Assembly: GCF_002101885.1 (NCBI RefSeq)
Contig: NZ_LQPS01000022.1
Span: 53,504 to 117,503 of the forward strand
Length of the DNA stretch: 64,000 bases
Source: Mycolicibacter senuensis
GTDB taxonomy: Bacteria; Actinomycetota; Actinomycetes; Mycobacteriales; Mycobacteriaceae
Direction of reading: 5' to 3'
The notes beneath the pieces are model-generated. The model searched no databases. It saw only the letters and a list, made by a program, of their open reading frames with translations, and had not been told where the DNA came from. Below, in pieces: positions 54,288-63,451 of the stretch; position 1 is the first letter of the stretch, and every line of letters begins with the position of its first letter. The position numbers and the translations under genes were made by a program.

Positions 54288-55952
54288 ATGAGCTCCGTTC
54301 GACAGATCCCCGACATCTCCGCCACCCCGGCCTGGGACGCGTTGCGCAAGCACCATCAGCGGATCGGCGACACCCACCTGCGGCAGCTGTTCGCCGACGA
54401 CCCCGAACGGGGCGAGAAGTTCACCGTCGCCGTCGGCGACCTCTACATCGACTACAGCAAGCACCGCATCACCGCTGAGACCGTGGCCCTGCTGGTCGAC
54501 CTGGCCCGGGCGGCCGGCCTGGAGGAACGCCGCGACGCGATGTTCGCCGGGGCGCACATCAACACCTCGGAGGGCCGGGCGGTGCTGCACACCGCGTTGC
54601 GGTTGCCGCGCGACGCCGACCTGAATGTCGACGGCCAGGACGTGGTCGCCGACGTGCACGCGGTGCTCGACGCGATGGGTGACTTCACCGACCGGCTGCG
54701 CAGCGGAGAATGGACCGGCGAGACCGGAAGGCGCATCGAGACCGTCGTCAACATCGGTATCGGCGGCTCAGATCTGGGTCCGGTGATGGTCGACCGGGCG
54801 TTGCGCCATTACGCCGACGCCGGCATCTCGGCCCGGTTCGTCTCCAATGTCGATCCTGCTGACCTGATCGCGAAGCTGGCCGGATTAGACCCCGCCACAA
54901 CGCTTTTCATCGTGGCCTCGAAGACGTTCTCGACGCTGGAGACCCTGACCAACGCCACCGCGGCCCGCCGCTGGCTGACTGAGGCGCTGGGTGATGCCGC
55001 GGTGTCGAAGCATTTCGTGGCGGTCTCCACCAACGCCCGACTGGTCGACGAATTCGGCATCGACACCGCGAACATGTTCGGCTTCTGGGACTGGGTGGGT
55101 GGACGGTACTCGGTGGATTCGGCGATCGGGCTGTCGGTGATGGCGGTGATCGGCCGCGAGCGCTTCGCCGAGTTCCTGTCCGGCTTCCACATCGTCGACG
55201 AGCATTTCCGCACCGCGCCATTGGAATCCAACGCCCCGGCGCTGCTCGGGCTGATCGGACTGTGGTACTCCAATTTCTTCGGCGCCCAGTCCCGGGCGGT
55301 GCTGCCCTACTCAGGCGACCTGGACCGCTTCGCCGCCTACCTGCAGCAGCTCACCATGGAATCCAACGGTAAGTCGACTCGCGCCGACGGCACTCCGGTC
55401 GTCACCGACACCGGTGAGATCTTCTGGGGTGAGCCGGGAACCAACGGCCAACACGCGTTTTATCAACTGCTGCATCAGGGCACCCGGCTGGTGCCGGCCG
55501 ACTTCATCGGCTTCTCCCAGCCCGTCGACGACCTGCCGACCGCCGACGGCACCGGCAGCATGCACGACCTGCTGATGAGTAACTTCTTCGCCCAGACCCA
55601 GGTACTCGCATTCGGCAAGACCGCCGAGGAGATCGCCGCCGAGGGAACGCAGCCAGATGTCGTGCCGCACAAGGTGATGCCCGGTAACCGTCCGACCACA
55701 TCGATTCTTGCCACTCGGCTCACCCCCTCGGCGCTCGGCCAGTTGATCGCGCTCTACGAGCATCAGGTGTTCACCGAGGGCGTGGTGTGGGGAATCGACT
55801 CCTTCGATCAGTGGGGCGTGGAACTGGGCAAGACGCAGGCCAAGGCGCTACTGCCGGTGCTGACCGACGACGCCTCCCCGCAGTCGCAGACCGACAGCTC
55901 CACCGACGCACTGGTACGTCGCTATCGGGCCGAGCGGGGCCGGGCCAGCTGA
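54288..55952 (+). CDS. pgi: Glucose-6-phosphate isomerase
   Basis: Pgi interconverts glucose-6-phosphate and fructose-6-phosphate. The 554-residue protein has [21 protein letters not shown], the signature [12 protein letters not shown] with the catalytic Glu, and [10 protein letters not shown] near the end. The start is ATG 54288 with GTG 54285 directly before it. It lies 35 bp after chorismate mutase and ends 10 bp before the convergent SDR gene. Confidence 0.97.
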   Translation: MSSVRQIPDISATPAWDALRKHHQRIGDTHLRQLFADDPERGEKFTVAVGDLYIDYSKHRITAETVALLVDLARAAGLEERRDAMFAGAHINTSEGRAVLHTALRLPRDADLNVDGQDVVADVHAVLDAMGDFTDRLRSGEWTGETGRRIETVVNIGIGGSDLGPVMVDRALRHYADAGISARFVSNVDPADLIAKLAGLDPATTLFIVASKTFSTLETLTNATAARRWLTEALGDAAVSKHFVAVSTNARLVDEFGIDTANMFGFWDWVGGRYSVDSAIGLSVMAVIGRERFAEFLSGFHIVDEHFRTAPLESNAPALLGLIGLWYSNFFGAQSRAVLPYSGDLDRFAAYLQQLTMESNGKSTRADGTPVVTDTGEIFWGEPGTNGQHAFYQLLHQGTRLVPADFIGFSQPVDDLPTADGTGSMHDLLMSNFFAQTQVLAFGKTAEEIAAEGTQPDVVPHKVMPGNRPTTSILATRLTPSALGQLIALYEHQVFTEGVVWGIDSFDQWGVELGKTQAKALLPVLTDDASPQSQTDSSTDALVRRYRAERGRAS

Positions 55953-55962
55953 GCGGATCGGG

Positions 55963-56712
55963 TCAGGCGAAGCGTTTGGTGAGGCTGGGCGGCATCCGGC
56001 GCATCGCCCAGACCAACGGCGTCCACGGCCATGGCGGCACCACCGCCCGGCCGGTCTCGCGCTCGATCGCGTGCACCATGGACTTGACCCCGGATTCGTT
56101 GTCCACCATCAACATCGTCGAACCCGATTTGGCCGTCATCTCCGATTCGATGTAGCCCGGCTCGAGCACCGTGACTTTGATCGGGCCGCTCGAGTACTCG
56201 GCGCGCAGCGACTCGCCCAGTGAGGACACCCCGGCCTTGCTGGCGGCGTAGGCCGCCTTGACCCCGGGCACGCCCTTGTTGCCCAACACCGAGGAGATCA
56301 ACACCAGATGCCCGCTGCCGGCGGATTGGAACATCTCCAGCGCTGTCTCGACCTGCACCAGCGCGGCGACCAGGTTGGTCTCGATGGTGGCCTTGTTGGC
56401 CCACAGCTTGCCCGATCCCAGCGGGGCGCCCTTGCCGATCCCGGCGTTGACGATGACCCGGTCGATTCCGCCGAGTTCATCGGCGAATCGGGCGAACACC
56501 TTGGGCACCTCGTCGTGGTCGTTGACGTCGAGGGCGGCCACCGAGATCTTGACACCGGGATGCTGCTGGCTCAGTTCATCTCTCAGTTCCTCAAGCCGAT
56601 CGATCCGGCGGGCGCACAGGGCCAGGTCACGGCCGTGTGCGGCGAATGCGCGGGCCATACCGGCGCCCAGTCCTGAACTGGCACCGGTGATGAGGATTCT
56701 GCGACGAGTCAC
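55963..56712 (-). CDS. Short-chain dehydrogenase/reductase (Rv0945 homologue)
   Basis: The 249-residue classical SDR has the cofactor loop T-G-A-S-S-G-L-G (residues 9-16), N-A-G-I, catalytic Ser in L-I-S-S-V and Y-A-A-S-K. Arg residues after the first strand (R-R-I-D-R) favour NADP(H). The substrate is unknown. The start is GTG 56712. It is 49 bp downstream of the Fpg gene on the same strand and convergent with pgi. Confidence 0.9.
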   Translation of the reverse strand: MTRRRILITGASSGLGAGMARAFAAHGRDLALCARRIDRLEELRDELSQQHPGVKISVAALDVNDHDEVPKVFARFADELGGIDRVIVNAGIGKGAPLGSGKLWANKATIETNLVAALVQVETALEMFQSAGSGHLVLISSVLGNKGVPGVKAAYAASKAGVSSLGESLRAEYSSGPIKVTVLEPGYIESEMTAKSGSTMLMVDNESGVKSMVHAIERETGRAVVPPWPWTPLVWAMRRMPPSLTKRFA

Positions 56713-56761
56713 CCGGGCAGCGTATCCCGGATCCGCGGTCGTCAAACAACCGCGGGTCGGC

Positions 56762-57625
56762 CTACTTGAGCAACCGCGACATCCGCCGGTCGGCCAGCAC
56801 TTTGCCGCCCGTTTGACAGGTCGGACAGTACTGAAAAGACTTATCGGCGAACGATATTTCTCGAACGGTGTCACCGCAGACCGGACAGGGCAGCCCGGCC
56901 CGGGCGTGCACCCGCATCCCGGAGCGCTTCTCCCCTTTGAGCGTGGCCGCCTGCTGGCCGACGGAACGGGCAACCGCGTCGGCAAGAACGGCTTGCATCG
57001 CCTGGTGCAGGGCGGCGACCTGTTCATCGGACAACTTGGCGGCGGTGGCGAACGGCGAAAGACGCGCGGTGTGCAGTATTTCATCGCTGTAGGCGTTGCC
57101 GATACCGGCGAGCACCTTCTGGTCGGTAATGACCGTCTTGATGCGGCCGGTGTTGCCGGTCAGCAGCGCGACCAACTCGTCGGCCGTCACCTCCAACGCG
57201 TCGGGTCCGAGACCGGCGATGCCCGGAACCTTGTCCGGATCGTCGACCAGCCAGACCGCGAGGCGTTTCTGGGTGCCTGCCTCGGTGAGGTCGAACCCCG
57301 GCGCCTGCCCCGGGGTGCCCAGGTGCACCCGCAGCGCGATCGGCCCTTTCCCGGGGCGCAGCGGCGCCGGCGCCAGCTTGTCCGACCAGCGCAGCCAGCC
57401 CGCCCGGGACAGGTGCGCGATCAGGAACAGGTCGCCGACTTCTAGGGCGAGGTACTTACCCCAGCGGCGCGCCCCGGTGACGGTCTGGCCGTGCAACGCC
57501 GTGGGCGACGGGTCGAAGGTCTTGAGCACCGAGAACGCCGCCACGTCGATGCGGCCGATGCTGCACCCCACCGCATGCCTGCGCAGGTGGTCGGCGAGGG
57601 CCTCGACTTCGGGCAGTTCCGGCAT
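56762..57625 (-). CDS. Fpg/Nei-family DNA glycosylase (Rv0944 homologue)
   Basis: The 287-residue protein has the N-terminal catalytic P-E-L-P-E-V-E (Pro2, Glu3), the helix-two-turn-helix region with L-A-G-I-G-N-A-Y-S-D-E, and a C-terminal zinc finger C-P-V-C...C-P-T-C. It should cut oxidised bases from DNA. The full-length domain set is present, whereas the tuberculosis homologue Rv0944 is annotated as a much shorter protein from memory. It is followed by an SDR gene. Confidence 0.9.
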   Translation of the reverse strand: MPELPEVEALADHLRRHAVGCSIGRIDVAAFSVLKTFDPSPTALHGQTVTGARRWGKYLALEVGDLFLIAHLSRAGWLRWSDKLAPAPLRPGKGPIALRVHLGTPGQAPGFDLTEAGTQKRLAVWLVDDPDKVPGIAGLGPDALEVTADELVALLTGNTGRIKTVITDQKVLAGIGNAYSDEILHTARLSPFATAAKLSDEQVAALHQAMQAVLADAVARSVGQQAATLKGEKRSGMRVHARAGLPCPVCGDTVREISFADKSFQYCPTCQTGGKVLADRRMSRLLK

Positions 57626-57643
57626 GCACTCGAGTCTGCCCGG

Positions 57644-58045
57644 TCAGCGCGTGATCCGCCGGGCGTCGCGCAGCACCAGCGACAGCACCCAGCTCACCAG
57701 TGACAGCACGATCGCGGCCCAGATGGCATCCCACCAGAAGTCGGCGATGTACAGCCCCCAGTGTTTGGCGGTCTTGTCGGTGATCCATGCGGTGATCCAC
57801 AGCATCAGCGCATTGACCACGATGTGGAACAACCCCAGCGTCAGGATGTACAGCGGGATCGACAGCAACTGCACCACCGGTTTGATGAAGGCGTTGACCA
57901 GCCCGAAGATCAACGCGATGACGAAGATGATGCCTACCCGCTCCACGGTGGTGTCGCCGCCGACGATCTCGATCCCCGGAACGATCTGGGTGACCACCCA
58001 CAACGCGAGTCCGGTCAGTGCGGCGCGGATCAGGAACGATGCCAT
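57644..58045 (-). CDS. Phage-holin-4-superfamily (YvlD-like) membrane protein
   Basis: The 133-residue protein has four hydrophobic helices, with the family stretch F-I-K-P-V-V-Q-L-L-S-I-P-L-Y-I-L-T-L-G-L-F. Despite the family name these are chromosomal membrane proteins and not phage holins. The start ATG 58045 is preceded by a weak ribosome site. It lies 18 bp upstream of the Fpg gene on the same strand. Function unknown. Confidence 0.85.
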   Translation of the reverse strand: MASFLIRAALTGLALWVVTQIVPGIEIVGGDTTVERVGIIFVIALIFGLVNAFIKPVVQLLSIPLYILTLGLFHIVVNALMLWITAWITDKTAKHWGLYIADFWWDAIWAAIVLSLVSWVLSLVLRDARRITR

Positions 58046-58158
58046 GGGCAGATCTTGCCACCCGGCCGGCCGCCGATCCCCGGTTTCGCGGTCGACGCGG
58101 TCACCGCGTCGCCGGACTCCACCCCTACCCGAACCGGAAGTATCCGGTACCGTCGGTA

Positions 58159-58187
58159 TTGACATAGTTCGCGCGGACTTCTAAGTT
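58159..58187 (+). promoter_or_regulatory. Consensus sigma-A promoter of the AurF operon
   Basis: -35 TTGACA (58159-58164) is a perfect match, the 17-bp spacer is optimal, and the -10 is TAAGTT (58182-58187). Transcription should begin near 58194, about 27 bp before the ATG of the diiron oxygenase gene. It is the strongest promoter-like match I found in the window. Confidence 0.7.
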
Positions 58188-58220
58188 CCTTGGAAATCCG
58201 ACGTCGAAAGGGGTTTCCCG

Positions 58221-59123
58221 ATGACCACTGTCACGCGGCCGAGCGGCCCGTCCCGGGAGGAATTCGCCGAACGCCTACTGAAGGGCTCGGTGAAGAAGTC
58301 CTACGCTCCCGTCGTCGACATCGACTGGGACGCCGAAATCGACCCGGACAAGTTCTTCCTGCCACCGCGGATGTGCACCCTCTACGGCACCGAGCTGTGG
58401 GAGGCGATGACCCGCGAGCAGCAGATTGAGATGTCGCGCCAGGAGTTGGTCAACGTGCTGTCGGCCGGCGTGTGGTTCGAGAACATCCTCAACCAGGCGC
58501 TGCTGCGCGACATGATGCACAAGAACCCCACCGCACGCACCACGCACTACTCGCTGACCGAACTGGGCGACGAGACCCGCCACATGCTGATGTTCGGCAA
58601 GACCATCGACCGGATCGGCGGCGTGCCGGTACGCCCCAAGCGCTACCAGCGCATCGCCATCAACGCGCTGCCCTTCGTGTTCCGCGGCAGCATCCTGTGG
58701 GGAGCCGCGCTGGTGGGCGAGGAGATCTTCGACGCGCTACAGCGCCAGATCCTCGACGACCCGGACCTGCAGCCGATCGTGCGGCGGGTGATGCGCATCC
58801 ACGTCACCGAGGAAGCCCGCCACATCCAGTACGCCCGCGACGGCCTTCGGCGCAGCGTCCCGGCCATGCCGCGCTACCGGCGCGCCCTGCTGGCGAACCT
58901 GCAGGGGGTCGGCGGTCCGTTCTACCGCCACCTGTTCACCCTGCCGATCGTCTACAACCGCGTCGGCCTCGACGGCCGCGAGGCGCGCCGGGTGGCACGG
59001 GCCAATCCGCACTTCCACGCCGCCGCCCGCTCGTCGTTCGCCCCATTGGCCGCCTTCTTCGAAGAGGTCGGGTTGATGGGCCGACTGGCGCGGCGGATGT
59101 GGCGGCGAGCCGGATTCCTGTGA
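58221..59123 (+). CDS. AurF-family (p-aminobenzoate N-oxygenase-like) diiron oxygenase
   Basis: The 300-residue helical protein has AurF-type diiron ligands: E118-x-x-H121, Glu167 (G-E-E-I-F) and H194-x-x-x-E198-x-x-H201, which matches the AurF spacing. Glu87 is the likely first ligand. Family members oxidise aromatic amines to nitro groups, but many mycobacterial ones have no known substrate. The ATG follows AAAGGGG and a consensus promoter. The DUF4873 gene overlaps by four bases. Confidence 0.9.
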   Translation: MTTVTRPSGPSREEFAERLLKGSVKKSYAPVVDIDWDAEIDPDKFFLPPRMCTLYGTELWEAMTREQQIEMSRQELVNVLSAGVWFENILNQALLRDMMHKNPTARTTHYSLTELGDETRHMLMFGKTIDRIGGVPVRPKRYQRIAINALPFVFRGSILWGAALVGEEIFDALQRQILDDPDLQPIVRRVMRIHVTEEARHIQYARDGLRRSVPAMPRYRRALLANLQGVGGPFYRHLFTLPIVYNRVGLDGREARRVARANPHFHAAARSSFAPLAAFFEEVGLMGRLARRMWRRAGFL

Positions 59124-59842
59124 GCCACAACGGCAGCTGCGAGGTGGTCGTGCTGGGCGACCCGGCCCGCCTGCACGGACTGCTCGACGCCGCCCGGGTC
59201 GTCGGCCCGGATGCGGCGACCCGGTTCGACAGCGGCAGCGACACCTGGACGGTGATCACCGCCGACGGTGAGCGCCTCGCCGCCCGGGTGATCGTCCACG
59301 CCTCCGCTTCGCCGGACGACGTCGTCGCCGCCCACGGCATGCCCAACCGGTTCCGGATCCCGGGCCCGCATACCCGCCGGCAGGCCCGGTACGTGGCCCG
59401 GCTCGTCGACGGCCTGCGCCGCAGTGGAGCCAGCCGCATCGAGGCCCGCCCGGCCCGGGTACGGGTGCGCCGGTATCTGCCGACCCGAGGACTCTCCCGG
59501 TTCTATCTGACCGGATCGGAGAGCACCGACACCGAGGTCTATGACGGGCCGGCGATATTGACTCACAACGGCCAGGACTACCCGACCCGGGTGCGACTGG
59601 CGGGCCATTTCGATCCCATTGACGGTCAATACCATTGGCAAGGCATGTTTTTCATCGACCTACCGGGGAGCAATGCGACCGGCTCCAAGGTCAGCATCCG
59701 GGTCGGTGAGCACACCGCGGACGGGCGGGTCGCCGAGCGGACGCCGTGGGGCACGCTGACGGTCACCGGCGCCGGCGGATATCCCCCCTATCCCCTGGAG
59801 GACCCCGAAGAGGTGCGGATCGCGATGCCGCCTCGGGTCTAA
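59120..59842 (+). CDS. DUF4873 protein, partner of the diiron oxygenase
   Basis: The 240-residue protein has an N-terminal part (1-70) resembling a degenerate flavin-monooxygenase fragment (D-T-W-T-V-I-T-A-D-G-E-R-L-A-A-R-V-I), with no dinucleotide motif. The C-terminal DUF4873 domain (about 136-240) contains Y-D-G-P-A-I-L-T, V-R-L-A-G-H-F-D-P-I-D-G and W-Q-G-M-F. DUF4873 is often fused to flavin monooxygenases in mycobacteria. Here it is separate and translationally coupled (GTGA) to the AurF-like gene, so a working pair is likely. Function is unknown. Confidence 0.8.
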   Translation: MSHNGSCEVVVLGDPARLHGLLDAARVVGPDAATRFDSGSDTWTVITADGERLAARVIVHASASPDDVVAAHGMPNRFRIPGPHTRRQARYVARLVDGLRRSGASRIEARPARVRVRRYLPTRGLSRFYLTGSESTDTEVYDGPAILTHNGQDYPTRVRLAGHFDPIDGQYHWQGMFFIDLPGSNATGSKVSIRVGEHTADGRVAERTPWGTLTVTGAGGYPPYPLEDPEEVRIAMPPRV

Positions 59843-59894
59843 GCTGCTCGGAGAGTACGCCCAGCGACCACCGAGGAGACTTGAGGAGTTTCAA

Positions 59895-60764
59895 GTGCGG
59901 TTCACCTATGCCGAGGCGATGACCGACCCGAGCTACTACATTCCGCTCGCCAAGGCCGCCGAGGCGGCCGGCTACCACAGCATGTCGATCCCGGACAGCA
60001 TCGCCTACCCGTTCGAATCGGACTCGAAGTATCCCTATACCCCCGACGGCAACCGGGAGTTCCTGGACGGCAAGGCATTCATCGAGACGTTCGTGTTGAT
60101 CGCGGCGCTGGGTGCGGTCACCAGTACGTTGCGGTTCACACCGTTCGTGGTCAAGCTGCCGATCCGCCCGCCGGCGTTGGTGGCCAAGCAGGCCGGTTCG
60201 CTGGCCGCGATGATCGGCGACCGGCTGAGCCTGGGCGTCGGCACCAGTCCGTGGCCGGAGGACTACGAGCTGATGGGGGTGCCGTTCGCCCGGCGCGGCA
60301 AGCGGATGGATGAATGCATCGACGTCATCCGCGGGCTCACCACCGGCGACTACTTCGAGTTCCACGGCGAGTTCTACGACATGCCCAAGACCAAGATGAC
60401 CCCGGCGCCGGCGAAGCCCATCCCGATCCTGATCGGTGGCCACGCCGACGCCGCCCTGCGCCGCGCCGCCCGCAACGACGGCTGGATGCACGGCGGCGGC
60501 GACCCGGCCGAACTCGACGGCCTGATCGCCCGGCTCAAGCAGCTGCGCGAGGAGGAAGGTCGGTCCGGCCCGTTTGAGATCCATGTGATCTCGGTCGACG
60601 GATTCACCCTCGACGGCATCAAACGTTTGGAAGACAAAGGGGTCACCGACGTCATCGTCGGATTCCGGGTGCCCTACATCGTCGGTCCCGACACCGAGCC
60701 CCTCGACGACAAGATCCGCAATCTGGAGCGCTTCGCCGAACACGTGATCGCCAAGGCTGGGTGA
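59895..60764 (+). CDS. F420-dependent LLM-class oxidoreductase
   Basis: The 289-residue luciferase-like TIM-barrel protein starts at GTG 59895 after a double GAGGAG. M-S-I-P-D-S, L-S-L-G-V-G-T-S-P-W-P-E-D and P-I-P-I-L-I-G-G-H are recognisable. It lies 52 bp after the DUF4873 gene and probably belongs to the same operon, giving a redox set of diiron oxygenase, DUF4873 protein and F420 enzyme. A small inverted repeat ACTTGA/TCAAGT (59879-59896) overlaps the ribosome site. Confidence 0.9.
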   Translation: MRFTYAEAMTDPSYYIPLAKAAEAAGYHSMSIPDSIAYPFESDSKYPYTPDGNREFLDGKAFIETFVLIAALGAVTSTLRFTPFVVKLPIRPPALVAKQAGSLAAMIGDRLSLGVGTSPWPEDYELMGVPFARRGKRMDECIDVIRGLTTGDYFEFHGEFYDMPKTKMTPAPAKPIPILIGGHADAALRRAARNDGWMHGGGDPAELDGLIARLKQLREEEGRSGPFEIHVISVDGFTLDGIKRLEDKGVTDVIVGFRVPYIVGPDTEPLDDKIRNLERFAEHVIAKAG

Positions 60765-60914
60765 CGCCGGTCACATTCTGACGCTCAGCGTGTGCAGCCT
60801 CACCGTGTCGGTGGGATAGGTTCCGGCCGCTGCGGCGTTACATGGGCGTATGCACTGACCGCGGACGGCGGTCAGACACTGCAGCCGTCGTTGCGTGACC
60901 TGCAGGAGGTATCG

Positions 60915-61064
60915 ATGAAGACGCAGACTTGCCTGCCGGCCCAGTCGAGAGGCGACCACGGCGACTATATGCGCGCCGTTCACCTGCTCCGCGCCGCCGC
61001 ATCTTCGGATGTCGGCCAAAGCGATGCGCGTCGGCAGTGGATTCGCGCCGCCACCCGGTGCTGA
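60915..61064 (+). CDS. Putative 49-residue small protein
   Basis: ATG 60915 is preceded by AGGAGGT with six-base spacing, an ideal ribosome-binding site, and opens a 49-codon frame to 61064. The product is mixed charge with Cys at 6 and at the C-terminus and no membrane segment. No family is recognised. It may be a real small gene or a decayed one. Confidence 0.5.
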   Translation: MKTQTCLPAQSRGDHGDYMRAVHLLRAAASSDVGQSDARRQWIRAATRC

Positions 61065-61107
61065 CCGCCGCTGCCGGCGAAATCGCGGCACGTTTTGCGG
61101 GGGACCC

Positions 61108-61136
61108 TTCCGCGCCATAAGTAACTCGTCTACCCT
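61108..61136 (+). promoter_or_regulatory. Promoter of the first PGRS-GH5 gene
   Basis: -35 TTCCGC (61108-61113), 17-bp spacer, -10 TACCCT (61131-61136). The segment TAAGTAACTCGT (61118-61129) recurs before the second gene. The start codon is 51 bp downstream. Confidence 0.55.
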
Positions 61137-61186
61137 TCTCAGACGCGCCTCAGAAACAGAGCGCGTCCTGGGAAAGGTCTACCGAG

Positions 61187-63295
61187 ATGGCTCGTCGTCG
61201 CAGCAAGGTTGTGGGTAGCAAGGTTGTCGGGGTCGCCGCGTTCCTGGCCTTGACCGTCCCGGCCGCGCCGGCGCAGGCCGACCTCGACGACATGATGGAT
61301 GTGCTGTTCGACCCGTTTGTGACCACTGCGGGCGCCTTTGACAGTGAGGCCGTGTTCGACGCGACCGCGTGGGAGTCGTTCCTGTCCACCGAGCACTGGG
61401 ACGCTGCGCTGGCCGCACTGGCCGAGCCGGGTCCGGCGGTGGGCTTCGACTTCTACGCCGGACTGCATGACGCCACCCAGAAGTGGATCGACAGCGACCT
61501 GGGCAGCCAGGTCAACGGCGTCATCAACACACTGTTCGGCTCGACGGTCATCGGCAACGGCATCGACGGCACCCAGGACAACCCCGACGGCGGCGACGGC
61601 GGCTGGCTGTTCGGCGACGGCGGCGCCGGCTGGAACAGCACCACCGACGGTGTCGCAGGCGGCAGCGGCGGCGCCGCCGGGATCTTCGGCGACGGCGGCG
61701 ATGGCGGCGCCGGGGGTGCGGGGGCCGCCGGCGGTGACGGCGGTGCCGGCGGCTGGCTGTGGGGCAACGGCGGTCACGGCGGCGATGCCGGCGACGGCCC
61801 CACCGCGGCCGGGCTGCCCGCCCTCGGCGGCGTCGGCGGCACCGCCGGACTGTGGGCCGGCGAGCACGGCTCGGTCGGCCAGTTCGGCGCCCTGCCGGGC
61901 GGCATCACCGGAACGGTCGCCCCGCCGGTGGAGGTGTCCAACGGCTGGTTCACCAATGGCGATGGCCAGGTCGTCATGCTGCGCGGACTCAACCAGGTCT
62001 ACAAGATTCCGCCGTATGAGCCGTCCGCGGGCGGGTTCGACGACGAGGACGCCGCCTTCCTGGCCGCCAACGGCTTCAATGTGGTGCGCCTCGGCGTGAT
62101 CTGGGCCGGCGTGCAACCCGAGCCCGGTGTCATCGACTACGACTACCTGGCCTCGATCGAGAACACCGTGCAAATCCTGGCCGACCACAACATCGTGGCG
62201 ATCCTCGACATGCACCAGGACCTCTATGGTGGCGCCTTCGGCGGCGATGGCGCCCCGGAGTGGGCCACCTTCACCGGCGGTCTGCCCAACTTCGACGTGG
62301 GCTTCCCGTTCAGTTACTTCGTCAGCCCGGCGCAGAACTATGCCTGGGACGCGTTCTGGGCCAACACCCCTGCCGATGGGATCGGTCTGCAGAATCACTA
62401 CGCGTTGATGTGGCAGGCCGTCGCCGACTACTTCAAGGGCAACGAGAACGTCGCCGGCTACGAGATCATCAACGAGCCGTGGGCCGGCTCGCACTGGCTG
62501 GGGAGCCTATTGGGCAACCCGTATTTCGATACCCAGCAGCTGACCCCGTTCTACAACCAGTTGACCGAGGCCATCCGATCCGTCGACCCGAATAAGACGG
62601 TGTTCTTCGGCCCGACGACCCTCGAGGCCAGCCTGCCGGTGCCGACGCACCTGGGCACGGTGGACGACCCGAACACCGCCTTCTCGTTCCACCACTACTG
62701 CATGGTCAATGCGCTGTTCGCCGACCTCAGCTTCGGCTGCGACTGGAACGCCGACGTGGTGTTCGCAAACGCGATGGACTATGCCCAGGAGCACAACATC
62801 CCGGCGTTCCTCAGCGAGTTCGGCGCCACCAACAATCTGCCGACCATCGGTGCGAGCCTGCAGGCGGCCAACCGGTACCTGTTCGGGTGGACCGAATGGG
62901 CCTACACCGGCAACGACATCACCAGTACGTCCCCGATCGATCAGGCGCTCGTCTACGACCCGAGCCAGCCCCCGGTCGGCGACAACGTCAACTGGGACAA
63001 ACTCGACGTGCTGGCCCAGCCCTACCCGCAAGAGATCTCCGGCATCCCGACATCGCTGTCGTTCAACAACGGCGTCCTGTCGTTCGCGTACTCGACCGAC
63101 CGCGCCGACGGCACCGGCAGCTTCGATGCGGGGTCGGAGACCACCATCTCGGTTCCGTCCAGCCAGTACCCGAACGGCTACACCGTTAACGTGACCGGCG
63201 GAACCGTCACCTCGGACGCCAACGCCCCGGTGCTGACCATCAGCTCAGCTTCCGGCGCGGCCACCGTGACGGTGACGGTGACGGCGAAGCCCTGA
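61187..63295 (+). CDS. Secreted PGRS-like protein with endoglycoceramidase-type GH5 domain
   Basis: The 702-residue protein starts with a Sec signal peptide (basic start, hydrophobic 13-27, A-Q-A cleavage after 31) where a PE domain would be expected. A small acidic helical domain (32-125) leads to a Gly/Ala/Asp-rich PGRS-type region (about 127-245). From about 250 there is a GH5 barrel: acid/base Glu430 in I-N-E-P and nucleophile Glu544 in L-S-E-F-G. A C-terminal beta domain (about 600-702) resembles that of endoglycoceramidases. It probably cleaves a glycolipid outside the cell. It is followed by a tandem partial copy of itself. Confidence 0.85.
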   Translation: MARRRSKVVGSKVVGVAAFLALTVPAAPAQADLDDMMDVLFDPFVTTAGAFDSEAVFDATAWESFLSTEHWDAALAALAEPGPAVGFDFYAGLHDATQKWIDSDLGSQVNGVINTLFGSTVIGNGIDGTQDNPDGGDGGWLFGDGGAGWNSTTDGVAGGSGGAAGIFGDGGDGGAGGAGAAGGDGGAGGWLWGNGGHGGDAGDGPTAAGLPALGGVGGTAGLWAGEHGSVGQFGALPGGITGTVAPPVEVSNGWFTNGDGQVVMLRGLNQVYKIPPYEPSAGGFDDEDAAFLAANGFNVVRLGVIWAGVQPEPGVIDYDYLASIENTVQILADHNIVAILDMHQDLYGGAFGGDGAPEWATFTGGLPNFDVGFPFSYFVSPAQNYAWDAFWANTPADGIGLQNHYALMWQAVADYFKGNENVAGYEIINEPWAGSHWLGSLLGNPYFDTQQLTPFYNQLTEAIRSVDPNKTVFFGPTTLEASLPVPTHLGTVDDPNTAFSFHHYCMVNALFADLSFGCDWNADVVFANAMDYAQEHNIPAFLSEFGATNNLPTIGASLQAANRYLFGWTEWAYTGNDITSTSPIDQALVYDPSQPPVGDNVNWDKLDVLAQPYPQEISGIPTSLSFNNGVLSFAYSTDRADGTGSFDAGSETTISVPSSQYPNGYTVNVTGGTVTSDANAPVLTISSASGAATVTVTVTAKP

Positions 63296-63372
63296 CGGGC
63301 CGCTGCGCGTCGCCGCCGATCACACCGAAACACCAGCAAAACAAGTGAATGCCGCGCTGCGCCGAGGCTAGC

Positions 63373-63401
63373 TTGCGCCGCGTAAGTAACTCGTTTACCT
63401 T
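63373..63401 (+). promoter_or_regulatory. Promoter of the second PGRS-GH5 gene
   Basis: -35 TTGCGC (63373-63378), 17-bp spacer, -10 TACCTT (63396-63401). The TAAGTAACTCGT block within the spacer (63383-63394) is the same as before the first gene, so the duplication included the promoter. The start codon is 51 bp downstream. Confidence 0.6.
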
Positions 63402-63451
63402 CTCAGTCACAACTCAGCATCCGTGCACGTCCACGAGAAGGGTCCGTCGAG

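Larger units (their letters stand above)
60765..61186. other. 422-bp region before the PGRS-GH5 gene
   Basis: The region holds a 49-codon ORF (60915-61064) with a perfect ribosome-binding site and the PGRS-GH5 promoter (61108-61136). I see nothing else that I can support; short reverse-strand frames here have no ribosome sites. Confidence 0.5.

Noticed and set aside
57644..58045. Prophage remnant (holin)
   Set aside because: The family name is historical; no other phage gene is nearby and the gene is in conserved chromosomal context.
61187..61290. PE domain at the start of the PGRS-GH5 protein
   Set aside because: The N-terminus is a basic, hydrophobic signal peptide ending A-Q-A; the PE pattern and its helices are not present.
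61565..61920. CRISPR-like or tandem DNA array in the Gly-rich region
   Set aside because: Repetition comes from in-frame Gly-Gly-X codons; there are no uniform repeats and spacers.
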